The notes beneath the pieces were generated by a model. It was not told the DNA's origin and did not search any database. It saw only the letters and a program-made list of their open reading frames with translations. From GCA-2720975 sp964467985 (lineage in GTDB: Bacteria; Planctomycetota; UBA1135; GCA-002686595): a stretch of 64,000 nucleotides of DNA. Positions 52,368-59,623 of this stretch are shown here, piece after piece. The stretch's first letter is position 1. Every line of letters starts with the position of its first letter. Both the position numbers and the translations under genes were made by a program. Location of the stretch: positions 62,001 to 126,000 of the forward strand of contig CAYXTP010000008.1 in the NCBI GenBank assembly GCA_964467985.1, in the 5' to 3' direction.

Positions 52368-52742
52368 TCACGTGACCTCGGCAGGACCGCGTGCCGGCCC
52401 CTCTGGATCCCATGCGCAGGCGGGCAGGTGCACTCGGCCTGCCCGATCGAATTCGACTCCCTCGGCTTCGAGCTTTGCACGCTGGGTCAGCGCGCCGGCT
52501 CCAGGGAGCGAGCTCAGGATCCCCCCGGCCCGAAGGACTCGATGCCACGGAAGCCCGGAACCCTTGGCCAGTTCCCCCAAGATGCGGCCCACGAGGCGCG
52601 CCCTGCCGGGCAGTCCTGCTTCTCGCGCCACTTGCCCGTAGGTGGCGACGCGGCCCTTCGGGATGGAGTCAACGGTTGCCAGAACGCGTTGGGTTGTGGG
52701 GTCGTTTGAGCGAGGACACATGCAAAAGGGCGCTGCGTGCAT
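52368..52742 (-). CDS. atl: alkyltransferase-like (ATL) DNA repair protein
   Basis: A 124-residue protein with the fold of the C-terminal domain of O6-methylguanine-DNA methyltransferase: 'VLATVDSIPKGRVATYGQVAREAGLPGRARLVGRIL' includes the helix-turn-helix with the Arg finger. The acceptor motif PCHRV is replaced by 'LPWHRVLRAGG'. Trp instead of Cys is the signature of ATL proteins, which bind O6-alkylguanine without repairing it and flag it for nucleotide excision repair. Length matches E. coli Atl (about 129). Starts at 52742 and 52721 are both possible (MHAAPFC or MCPRSND). The gene is isolated, divergent from the DUF2270 gene. Confidence 0.85.
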   Translation of the reverse strand: MHAAPFCMCPRSNDPTTQRVLATVDSIPKGRVATYGQVAREAGLPGRARLVGRILGELAKGSGLPWHRVLRAGGILSSLPGAGALTQRAKLEAEGVEFDRAGRVHLPACAWDPEGPARGPAEVT

Positions 52743-52776
52743 GGGCTTCAGGTGGGCCGGGTGCTAGGCTGATTCT

Positions 52777-53562
52777 ATGTTCGGCGGGGAAGGCAACAAA
52801 GGCGTCAGGGCGAGTGAAGGGGCGGAGCTCAACTCCCCGGCGGGGCCAGGGAAACCGGCAAACTTGACGGTGGACCTGGAATCAGAGCCGCTGACTCGGC
52901 CGGAATACATCTCCGCCATCGTGCACCTGTATCGTGGTGAATTGTATCGGGCCAACGCCTGGCGTATCCGGCTGGACAACACCACCAACTGGGCATTTCT
53001 AACCACGGCGGGTCTACTTTCCTTTTCGTTTGGTGAGGGACAGCACAGTCACTGGACCCTGCTTGCGGGCATGGCCCTCGTATCTGCCTTTCTCACTTTC
53101 GAAGCCCGCCGCTTCCGGCTCGCGGATGTGTGGCGCTCGCGAGTGCGAATGATCGAGGAGAACTTCTACGGGCCCGTGCTGCGGCGCAACCTGGACAGTC
53201 CTGAGGCGCTGTGGGGCAACCTTGTGGCGGAGGACCTGTTCCGCCCGCAGTACAAGATCACGCTTCCCCAGGCCATTCGGCTGCGACTCCTGCGCAACTA
53301 CTGGCCCATCTACGCCGTGTTGCTCCTAGCGTGGTGCGTGCACGTGACCTTGCTTCCGGTCCCCGCAGAGAACTGGGCCGCCGTGCGCGACCAATTGTCC
53401 GCCGGCTGGATCCCCTGGTGGAGCTCGCTGGCCTTCATCGGCACCTTTGTGCTGGCCGGGCTCGGCATCGTCTTGCTGCCGCCGAGAGTTCCTCGCACAG
53501 AAATGGAGCACTGGAGTAACCCCTCACCCGCGGCGGACGAGAAGTCCATCTTGGACGTTTGA
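52777..53562 (+). CDS. DUF2270 predicted membrane protein
   Basis: The 261-residue protein has the DUF2270 core: 'ISAIVHLYRGELYRANAWRIRLDNTTNWAFLTTA', a membrane helix pair at about 70-115 ('FLTTAGLLSFSFG', 'LLAGMALVSAFLTFEARR'), 'VRMIEENFYGPVLRR', and another two helices near the C-terminus ('YAVLLLAWCVHVTLLP', 'SLAFIGTFVLAGLGIVLLP'). The function of the family is unknown. The N-terminal 35 residues are polar linker. The TGA overlaps the next ATG (TGATG), so it is coupled with the small lipoprotein gene. Confidence 0.8.
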   Translation: MFGGEGNKGVRASEGAELNSPAGPGKPANLTVDLESEPLTRPEYISAIVHLYRGELYRANAWRIRLDNTTNWAFLTTAGLLSFSFGEGQHSHWTLLAGMALVSAFLTFEARRFRLADVWRSRVRMIEENFYGPVLRRNLDSPEALWGNLVAEDLFRPQYKITLPQAIRLRLLRNYWPIYAVLLLAWCVHVTLLPVPAENWAAVRDQLSAGWIPWWSSLAFIGTFVLAGLGIVLLPPRVPRTEMEHWSNPSPAADEKSILDV

Positions 53563-53966
53563 TGAGGGGCCTGTCGCACTGGGCTGGGCTATGCCTGCTC
53601 TGGTTTGCAGCGACAGGTTGCAACGCCCCACGCAGCAGCTTCAGGCAGGCCCCCTGGGTGGTCGCGGTGGCCACGCTGCAGCTTCAGGAGCCAGACTCAG
53701 CGGGCTGCGATGCCGTGCGACTCACGGCCCGTGCGGGGCGCAGGGCTCTCGTTTGGCAGCCCATGGCTGCTGCCCAGGTGCTTGAAGCCGTTTCATTGAG
53801 TGAGGTGGATGCGGGACTGATCTTGGACTCCAACTGGAATTCCCAGACGCCTGGGGCCGAATGGGTTGCGATCAGCCCCTGTCGGCGCGGCTACCGTCTG
53901 CTGCTCAGCAAGGATGCAACTGCGGCGCAATGGATGGACCATTGGGCTTCGTTGCCAACCCTCTAG
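53562..53966 (+). CDS. small putative lipoprotein, function unknown
   Basis: About 134 residues from the ATG at 53562, which overlaps the stop of the DUF2270 gene. The N-terminus ('LSHWAGLCLLWFAATGCNAPRSS') has a lipobox-like 'ATGC', suggesting lipidation after residue 19. The mature part contains two more cysteines ('AGCDAV', 'ISPCRRG') and a helix-strand pattern, with no recognised domain. Translational overlap with the DUF2270 gene suggests the two proteins work together at the envelope. It is convergent with the large Ig-like lipoprotein gene 158 bases downstream. Confidence 0.6.
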   Translation: MRGLSHWAGLCLLWFAATGCNAPRSSFRQAPWVVAVATLQLQEPDSAGCDAVRLTARAGRRALVWQPMAAAQVLEAVSLSEVDAGLILDSNWNSQTPGAEWVAISPCRRGYRLLLSKDATAAQWMDHWASLPTL

Positions 53967-54124
53967 CCCGAATCTAGCACCGAACGCAAGGCGACCCGCT
54001 CCTCAGGGATCAACCTGGGGAATGGGCCGCCATGAGAGGTGCGCAGGCCTGCAGTCGGCAGCGGTGGATTGGCGTGGGGGGGCCAGCTATGGCCGAACCC
54101 CTCACCAAGTCCTTCGAGACGGGA

Positions 54125-57100
54125 TCACTGAGACCAAGTCAGTGCAAATGCTGACAGCTCAGGGCTCAGGCCCGTCTGGGTGTTGGAGGTGAAGGTCAGC
54201 CTCACCTGGTAGTAGCTGGATCCGTCGATGAACGAGGGGTCGTCATACCAGGAACGATCCTGGTTGTTGAAGAACCCGATTTGAGTGTTCAACTGCAACG
54301 GGTCGTCGTTGTGTTGGATGGCCGGGTATTCCAACGAATCGGGGAAACAGTCCGAGACCGTCTCCAGATAGTGGTCCCCGTAGATGTCCAACGTCAGGGC
54401 GTCCTCGATCGGATCGGAGCCAGCGATCACGGTCAACGCACCGCGGAAGGAGGCTTGGATATTGGTTCCGATGGGCTGGTCCTTGATCGGGGGCTCCAGC
54501 ACGTATTGGCCGAAATTGGCAAGGAACGGGGCACCGCCGGGGTTGTCCGGGTCGGTGGCCGGGAACCAGATGGACACGGCTCGACTGACACGAACCACGA
54601 AGTCCACGGCACCGATGTACACTTCGTTATCCAAGCCGAAGTACGGGGCACCGGGAGGCGCGCTACCCGGGTTGAATCCACCATTGGCGCGGATCTCGTT
54701 GTTGGGGTCCACCACGATGATCTGACCAGTCTGGTCCACTCCGCCCGTTGAGAAGGCCCGGAAGTAGGGCTTGGTCGAGGCTGTCATGGCTTGGGACGTG
54801 TCGAATCGGTTGCCACCATTGGCTCCCGGGGATTGCCAACAGCGGAATTCCATCAGCAGGGGCAGGCCAATGGACTGCACGTTGTCCGGGAGGTAGTAGG
54901 GGTAGGGCAGCTGCGCCGGGGGGGGCGGAGTGCCTGCGCACAAGGTGTAGGGCACCGCGAGGCCCTTCAGGTTGTGCCACTGCCACGGGTACATGCCCCA
55001 GCCGTTGGGGCCTCCGCGGGAGGTGACGGATGTGTCACGGTAGGTGAAGTACTTGAATTGGCTCGGATCCCCGCCGCGGTTGAGGGGGAAGGGCATCAGG
55101 GGCAGGGTCGCTGTCGCCTGGTACATGTCACCCGGGTTCAGGGTGTAGCCCAAGTTCTTCGGGTGCACGATGCGCTGCGGATCGTCGGTAGCATCGAGCA
55201 GGTTGTTGTCAAAGATGTCCGTGATGCCCGTCGTCGGCCATGCGGGCAGATTGACGGGCGGGGGGATCAAGTACTCGTCCGGAGTGAACAACCCGTGGCT
55301 GAGTCGGATTTCGAAGCCTGGGAAGTTGTCGACCAACACTTGGGAACCAACGGGAGACCAGTTGAGTCCCTCGACGTCCAAGTTGTAGTTGGCGAAGTAC
55401 TGATTGGCCATGGGCGCTCCCTGTGTGAGGAAGACGTCGTACAACTCGAAGCCCAGGTCCATGAAGCGCCACGCGAATTGGGTCTTGGAGCCCAAGTTCG
55501 ACAGGGGTGACTGGACGAAGTTGGGGGCAAAGGCCGTCGAGCTCATGGGCTGGATCATCATGTTTTGACGATCTGCCATGCCCTGGAAGCGTGAGACGGC
55601 CCGCGGCTCAATCGTCTCGCGCCCGGCGCCTGACACGGAGTTGAAATTGAATGAGATCTGGCCCGCCCACTCAGGAATGGGCGCATTGGCGGAGTTGCCC
55701 TTGGGCGCCTCCTCATCCCAGGACGAGAAGCGCGACACGCGGCCACCATTGTTCTGCGGCCCGGCAGTCGGATCCAAGGTGAGCGTTATCTGGGGCAGGG
55801 CCACGCTCAGGTCATTGCCGGCCAAATCCGTCGGACCGGGCACGGTGCCCTGGTCGTCGAGAACCGTGATGAAGTAGTCCTCCGATAGCCCCGATGTGTG
55901 TGCCAGGGGCATGTCTGGAAGGAACGTGAACTGCTGTACATCCTGTGATGCGTTCACGGTGCCGACGACGTATTCGTAGCTCGCACTCGGGGCGGCTTCC
56001 CGGGTCAGAGTGAACGCGTCAAAGGCGGTCACCGTGACCGGGTCCATGGGCTCGCTGAAGCGCAGTGTGTACATGGCACTGGGCGCCACGTTCGCGGTCG
56101 GGTTGTTCAGGTCCGGTGCCGCGGGGAATACGTTTACGAAGCACATCTCCGTGCCCGAGTCCGTCGCGGGGTCGAAGGGGGACAGGAACTGAGCGGGACC
56201 GATGGCCGAGTTGATCCACTCTAGTGGGCCGTCCAGTCCAGGCGAATCCCACAAGGCGGGCCAAGCGAGCAAGCGCACCTTGACGTTGTTGGCCGTTCCA
56301 CCTGACTGCGTGGCCGCTTGTTCTGTCACCTCAGCGAAGATCCCTCCAGACTGGGTGATGATGTCGCCCACAGTAGGAGTCTGTGCGCAGAAGGAGGACT
56401 GGAACACGAACGCCGGTAGCAGGAACAGTGTTCCGTCGCCGGCTGGAGGGGGGTTCAAGCTCACCGGCAAGCCGGCGATGTTGGCAAACTGCTCACCGAC
56501 CACCTGGGGGGCCATGGAGTCCACAAGGAAGCCGTTAGCCGGATCGCCGGGCTCGGAGCCGCCGGCGCGCATGGATCGCACGACGTCCCACGTGGAGGAC
56601 CCATAGTCGACTGATCCGTTGCTATTCGTAGCCAACGGATGCCCGGAGGGGTTGGTCAGCAGGTGGTCCTGCCCGCCGATGATGTCGGTCCTGGTGGGGA
56701 TTCTGAATTCGGCGTTGGCGAGGCTGGCGTTGACACTGGCTGGCAAGCCAATGGCGTTGACGGGCAGCGGAGGGGTCGTTTCGAAGGACTCTAACTGTGA
56801 AACCGTCATGTCGATCAGGATGCGCGTGGAGTAGAACTCCATACCCGACTTGCCGTCGTAGTCCGCCAGGTCGCCGTGGTTCGGATCCACGATGACCCGT
56901 GCTTCGTAGGGCACCACCGAAGGCGAGCCGGTCAACATGCGCAGCGTGGTCGAATCCAGGGTGCTGCTGTCGATCAGGTCGTCAAACTGCACCATGATGG
57001 TGGCGTTCCTGGGCACCATGGTGAACAGCCCACTGCCCGAGATGCCCGTGTCGTCAACGGGCTTCAACCCGGATTCCGCCAGCTTCAGGTAGTTGTAGAA

Positions 57101-57607
57101 TAGGTCGCGGCCACCCCCCTGACTGGTGTCATCCACGTTGTACAGGATCACGAGGATCTGCTGCGAAGTGACCGGGCTCGTCTCCAGCACGTAGTGGATA
57201 TTGTCGGTCACGAGGCTGGGGTCGATCAGGAAGTCCTCGTTCATCAGAACTCGAGCACCCGTATTGTCCATGCCGAAGACGTCGAGCAGGCGGCCCCAGG
57301 CGTGGCGTGCGACGCGCACCTCGCTGCCAGCGCCCCCCGTGGATGCGTCCACGATCAGATAGCGCCCGGTATCCGGGTCCTGAATGACGGCCCCGGGATT
57401 GTTCGTGCCGCGATCAGGCGAAGCTGCGCTGTTGCAGCCTGCGAGCACGGCGCCGATCGCACAGCAGCCCAACAATGAGCCTGACAATGAGCCTGACAAC
57501 GAACGCCGAATCGAGCGCTTGGGTGAATCCTGCTGGGGCTGGCTGCTGGGGGTCCGGTGACCAAGGGCGGGGGTATTCATCGATCGACGGCGTGAGGGAC
57601 TGATCAT
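54125..57607 (-). CDS. large Ig-like (SbsA/Big_5-type) lipoprotein
   Basis: About 1,160 residues. The N-terminus has a basic region and a hydrophobic core ending in a lipobox, 'GAVLAGCNSAAS', so the mature protein is probably lipid-anchored. SbsA/Big_5-like modules are visible at about 200 ('NATIMVQFDDLIDSSTLDS') and 510 ('MYTLRFSEPMDPVTVTAFD'), with the usual 'SEPMDP' strand. Much of the rest is beta-rich and Pro/Gly/Asn-rich, with no catalytic motif seen. It is probably a surface or adhesion protein. A 12-base unit is duplicated in the signal peptide coding region (SLSGSLSG). Starts at 57607, 57580 or 57679 are all in frame, and none has a clear Shine-Dalgarno. Confidence 0.7.
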   Translation of the reverse strand: MISPSRRRSMNTPALGHRTPSSQPQQDSPKRSIRRSLSGSLSGSLLGCCAIGAVLAGCNSAASPDRGTNNPGAVIQDPDTGRYLIVDASTGGAGSEVRVARHAWGRLLDVFGMDNTGARVLMNEDFLIDPSLVTDNIHYVLETSPVTSQQILVILYNVDDTSQGGGRDLFYNYLKLAESGLKPVDDTGISGSGLFTMVPRNATIMVQFDDLIDSSTLDSTTLRMLTGSPSVVPYEARVIVDPNHGDLADYDGKSGMEFYSTRILIDMTVSQLESFETTPPLPVNAIGLPASVNASLANAEFRIPTRTDIIGGQDHLLTNPSGHPLATNSNGSVDYGSSTWDVVRSMRAGGSEPGDPANGFLVDSMAPQVVGEQFANIAGLPVSLNPPPAGDGTLFLLPAFVFQSSFCAQTPTVGDIITQSGGIFAEVTEQAATQSGGTANNVKVRLLAWPALWDSPGLDGPLEWINSAIGPAQFLSPFDPATDSGTEMCFVNVFPAAPDLNNPTANVAPSAMYTLRFSEPMDPVTVTAFDAFTLTREAAPSASYEYVVGTVNASQDVQQFTFLPDMPLAHTSGLSEDYFITVLDDQGTVPGPTDLAGNDLSVALPQITLTLDPTAGPQNNGGRVSRFSSWDEEAPKGNSANAPIPEWAGQISFNFNSVSGAGRETIEPRAVSRFQGMADRQNMMIQPMSSTAFAPNFVQSPLSNLGSKTQFAWRFMDLGFELYDVFLTQGAPMANQYFANYNLDVEGLNWSPVGSQVLVDNFPGFEIRLSHGLFTPDEYLIPPPVNLPAWPTTGITDIFDNNLLDATDDPQRIVHPKNLGYTLNPGDMYQATATLPLMPFPLNRGGDPSQFKYFTYRDTSVTSRGGPNGWGMYPWQWHNLKGLAVPYTLCAGTPPPPAQLPYPYYLPDNVQSIGLPLLMEFRCWQSPGANGGNRFDTSQAMTASTKPYFRAFSTGGVDQTGQIIVVDPNNEIRANGGFNPGSAPPGAPYFGLDNEVYIGAVDFVVRVSRAVSIWFPATDPDNPGGAPFLANFGQYVLEPPIKDQPIGTNIQASFRGALTVIAGSDPIEDALTLDIYGDHYLETVSDCFPDSLEYPAIQHNDDPLQLNTQIGFFNNQDRSWYDDPSFIDGSSYYQVRLTFTSNTQTGLSPELSAFALTWSQ

Positions 57608-57988
57608 GGGGAGTAGGGACAGGGTCCGGCGTGGAGCTGGCAGGGAACCCAGGGGCAGATCGGGGCGATGGGTGGCCAACGGGATGAACTAGATGCTCGG
57701 ACGGGTACTAGGTAGACATTCTCCGACGCCCCCCATAGGCAAACGCTATACCGGGGTAGACAGAGAACCCACCATTGGGCCTAGATTAATGGGAGATGCT
57801 CCCTGGGGCAACGCCGAGGGCGATTCCTGGCCCCCTCGAGTGGGTCCAGCGCTCTCTGCAGGGGCGCGCTGGCCCACCGCTCGCTGTGCATGTGCGCCCC
57901 GTATGTGCAACATCGCACATGGGGCGAACGGGCTGAGGCCTACCTGCGGGGCTGGGAATTGAGGCTGCCGACCCGCTAGCATGGATCC
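57608..57988. other. about 380-base divergent intergenic region
   Basis: It separates the Ig-like lipoprotein gene (minus) from the GT-C gene (plus). If the longer lipoprotein start at 57679 is used, the gap shrinks to about 310 bases. It contains the ATGTGC-bearing hairpin listed separately and an AT-rich patch near 57775-57795 (TAGATTAATGG) where a promoter could lie. I see no gene. Confidence 0.4.
57890..57926. promoter_or_regulatory. bulged inverted repeat with three ATGTGC motifs
   Basis: ATGTGC occurs at 57890-57895 and 57903-57908, and as GCACAT at 57915-57920. The last two form a 12-bp stem (CGCCCC..ATGTGC with GCACATGGGGCG, 2-nt bulge, 6-nt loop, 57895-57926). No T-tract follows, so an operator or RNA structure upstream of the gene starting at 57989 is likelier than a terminator. 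Confidence 0.4.
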
Positions 57989-59623
57989 ATGCGGCGCTCT
58001 TCTCCCGTGGGGCTACTCTTGGTTGCGCTCGGAGTCGTCTTCGTCGGCCTTCTGGCCCTCGCTAGCGCCCGGCCCGGCAGCACCGACGACGCCTTCGTCT
58101 TGCTCGTCCAAGCCCGCTCCCTGCTAGAAGGGTCGGGGTGGGAAGTCCAAGCGGGCCAGGGGCCCGTGGAGAGCGTGACCAGCCTGCTGGACCTTGGACT
58201 GAAGACCCTGGCCTTGCGTTGGGTCCCAGGGGATGGAATCTCGATCCTTTGGCGCACGACCGGGCTTGTCTACATCGTGCTCCTGATGGCTTGTGCCCTG
58301 GCTCCCAGGGGGGGCAGGGGCTGGTTCTTGACGCCCGTCGCCCTGGCCCTTTGCCCGGGGCTCGCGGAGGGTTCGAGCTACCTGCTTGAGACCCCCGTGT
58401 ACCTGGTTCTGATTCTCTGGGGGGCCCACGTGATTCCGAGATCGGGTGGGGGCGCTCTGGAAGAGCTGCAGGCTTTTGTGGCTGCATCGAGCTTGATTCT
58501 CGTGCGGCCGGAGGGAGTCGTGGTGGCCGGTGCTTTTTTGCTCGGACGGGGCTACTTGAACTCGGGGCCCGCACGCTGGAGACCTGCTGCAGCAGCGGCG
58601 GGCGTTGGTGCCCTACTCTGGTCATGGCGGCTTTGGACTTTTGGCACCTGGGCACCTAACTCCTACTTCGCCAAGCGCTCGGACACTCCGCTCAACGAGA
58701 TTGCGGACGGGATGCACTACGTGGGCAACGCGCTCGTGGATGCTGGACGTCCTGGGCCCTGGCCCGACCTGAGCGCCTGGTTGCTGGCCTGCCCCTTGCT
58801 TGGAGTGGCCCTGGCTGGGCCGTGGTTGGCCAGGCACCGTGCCGCGGGGCCGCAGGGGAGGCGCACGGCGATTTTTGGGCTCGCGGCCACGGCTAGTTTG
58901 ATAGCAGTGGTCGTCTCTGGCGGAGATGGGTACAGGGGACTGAGACTCTTGGCGCCGGTTTTCTTTCTGGCCACCCTGTGCCTCGTGGGCTGGGCCAATT
59001 CACCCGGGCGAGTTGGCTCGTCGCGGGCGTTGGCCCTGCTGGCTCTCGTGGTGGGGGCACGTTTGGTTGAGATTCTTCCCGAGGCGTCAGACAAATTCAG
59101 GAGTGTGGCCAGGGCCACGATGGCTCAGCGGCCTCTGGACTTTGAGCCCCAGCGGTTCCTCGCGCAGCGTCTGGAAAGGGCACTTGCGGGCGAGGTCGTG
59201 GCGCATCGCCATAACCAGGCCCTGAAGTACTTCGCACCGCAGCTGAGCGTGATGGACCTCACCGGGATTACCCAACCAAGTATCGCACGACTGCCCGCGC
59301 CGGGGCCCGTCAGTTTCGGGAGGCAGGCTCTGCAGCCGGCCCTCGAAGCCCACGTGGGGGCCATCCATTTGGACCCCGCGATCTGGCGCCATGAACCGGC
59401 AAGCGTTCACGATCTGAGCGACTTGAGCGGCAATCCCAGCGCGTGGAATCGGCTGCTCGGTGGTGAACCGCTCCCAATCGCCTGCCTGAGCCGCCTGAAG
59501 CAACGCTACCGCTGCGCGAGTCTGGGCGGAGTGGCCGGACCGGAAACCTGGGCAAACCTGCTCGTGCGGGAAGACTTGGCCGGCAGCTTTCGGCGCGCCG
59601 GGTTCCAAGTGTTTGGTCCCTAG
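57989..59623 (+). CDS. GT-C fold membrane glycosyltransferase-like protein
   Basis: A 544-residue protein with about 9-10 membrane helices. The first extracytoplasmic loop carries 'GSTDDAFVLLVQARSLLEGSGW' and 'GPVESVTSLLDLGL', then 'GTWAPNSYFAKRSD'. This pattern resembles the arabinofuranosyltransferase AftB/GT89-like branch. The C-terminal soluble domain contains 'HRHNQALKYFAPQLSVMDLTGITQPSIARLP', also typical of that group. It would transfer sugars from a polyprenyl-phosphate donor outside the membrane; donor and acceptor are unknown. The ATG at 57989 is preferred. The gene is convergent with the TPR kinase, overlapping by four bases. Confidence 0.65.
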   Translation: MRRSSPVGLLLVALGVVFVGLLALASARPGSTDDAFVLLVQARSLLEGSGWEVQAGQGPVESVTSLLDLGLKTLALRWVPGDGISILWRTTGLVYIVLLMACALAPRGGRGWFLTPVALALCPGLAEGSSYLLETPVYLVLILWGAHVIPRSGGGALEELQAFVAASSLILVRPEGVVVAGAFLLGRGYLNSGPARWRPAAAAAGVGALLWSWRLWTFGTWAPNSYFAKRSDTPLNEIADGMHYVGNALVDAGRPGPWPDLSAWLLACPLLGVALAGPWLARHRAAGPQGRRTAIFGLAATASLIAVVVSGGDGYRGLRLLAPVFFLATLCLVGWANSPGRVGSSRALALLALVVGARLVEILPEASDKFRSVARATMAQRPLDFEPQRFLAQRLERALAGEVVAHRHNQALKYFAPQLSVMDLTGITQPSIARLPAPGPVSFGRQALQPALEAHVGAIHLDPAIWRHEPASVHDLSDLSGNPSAWNRLLGGEPLPIACLSRLKQRYRCASLGGVAGPETWANLLVREDLAGSFRRAGFQVFGP

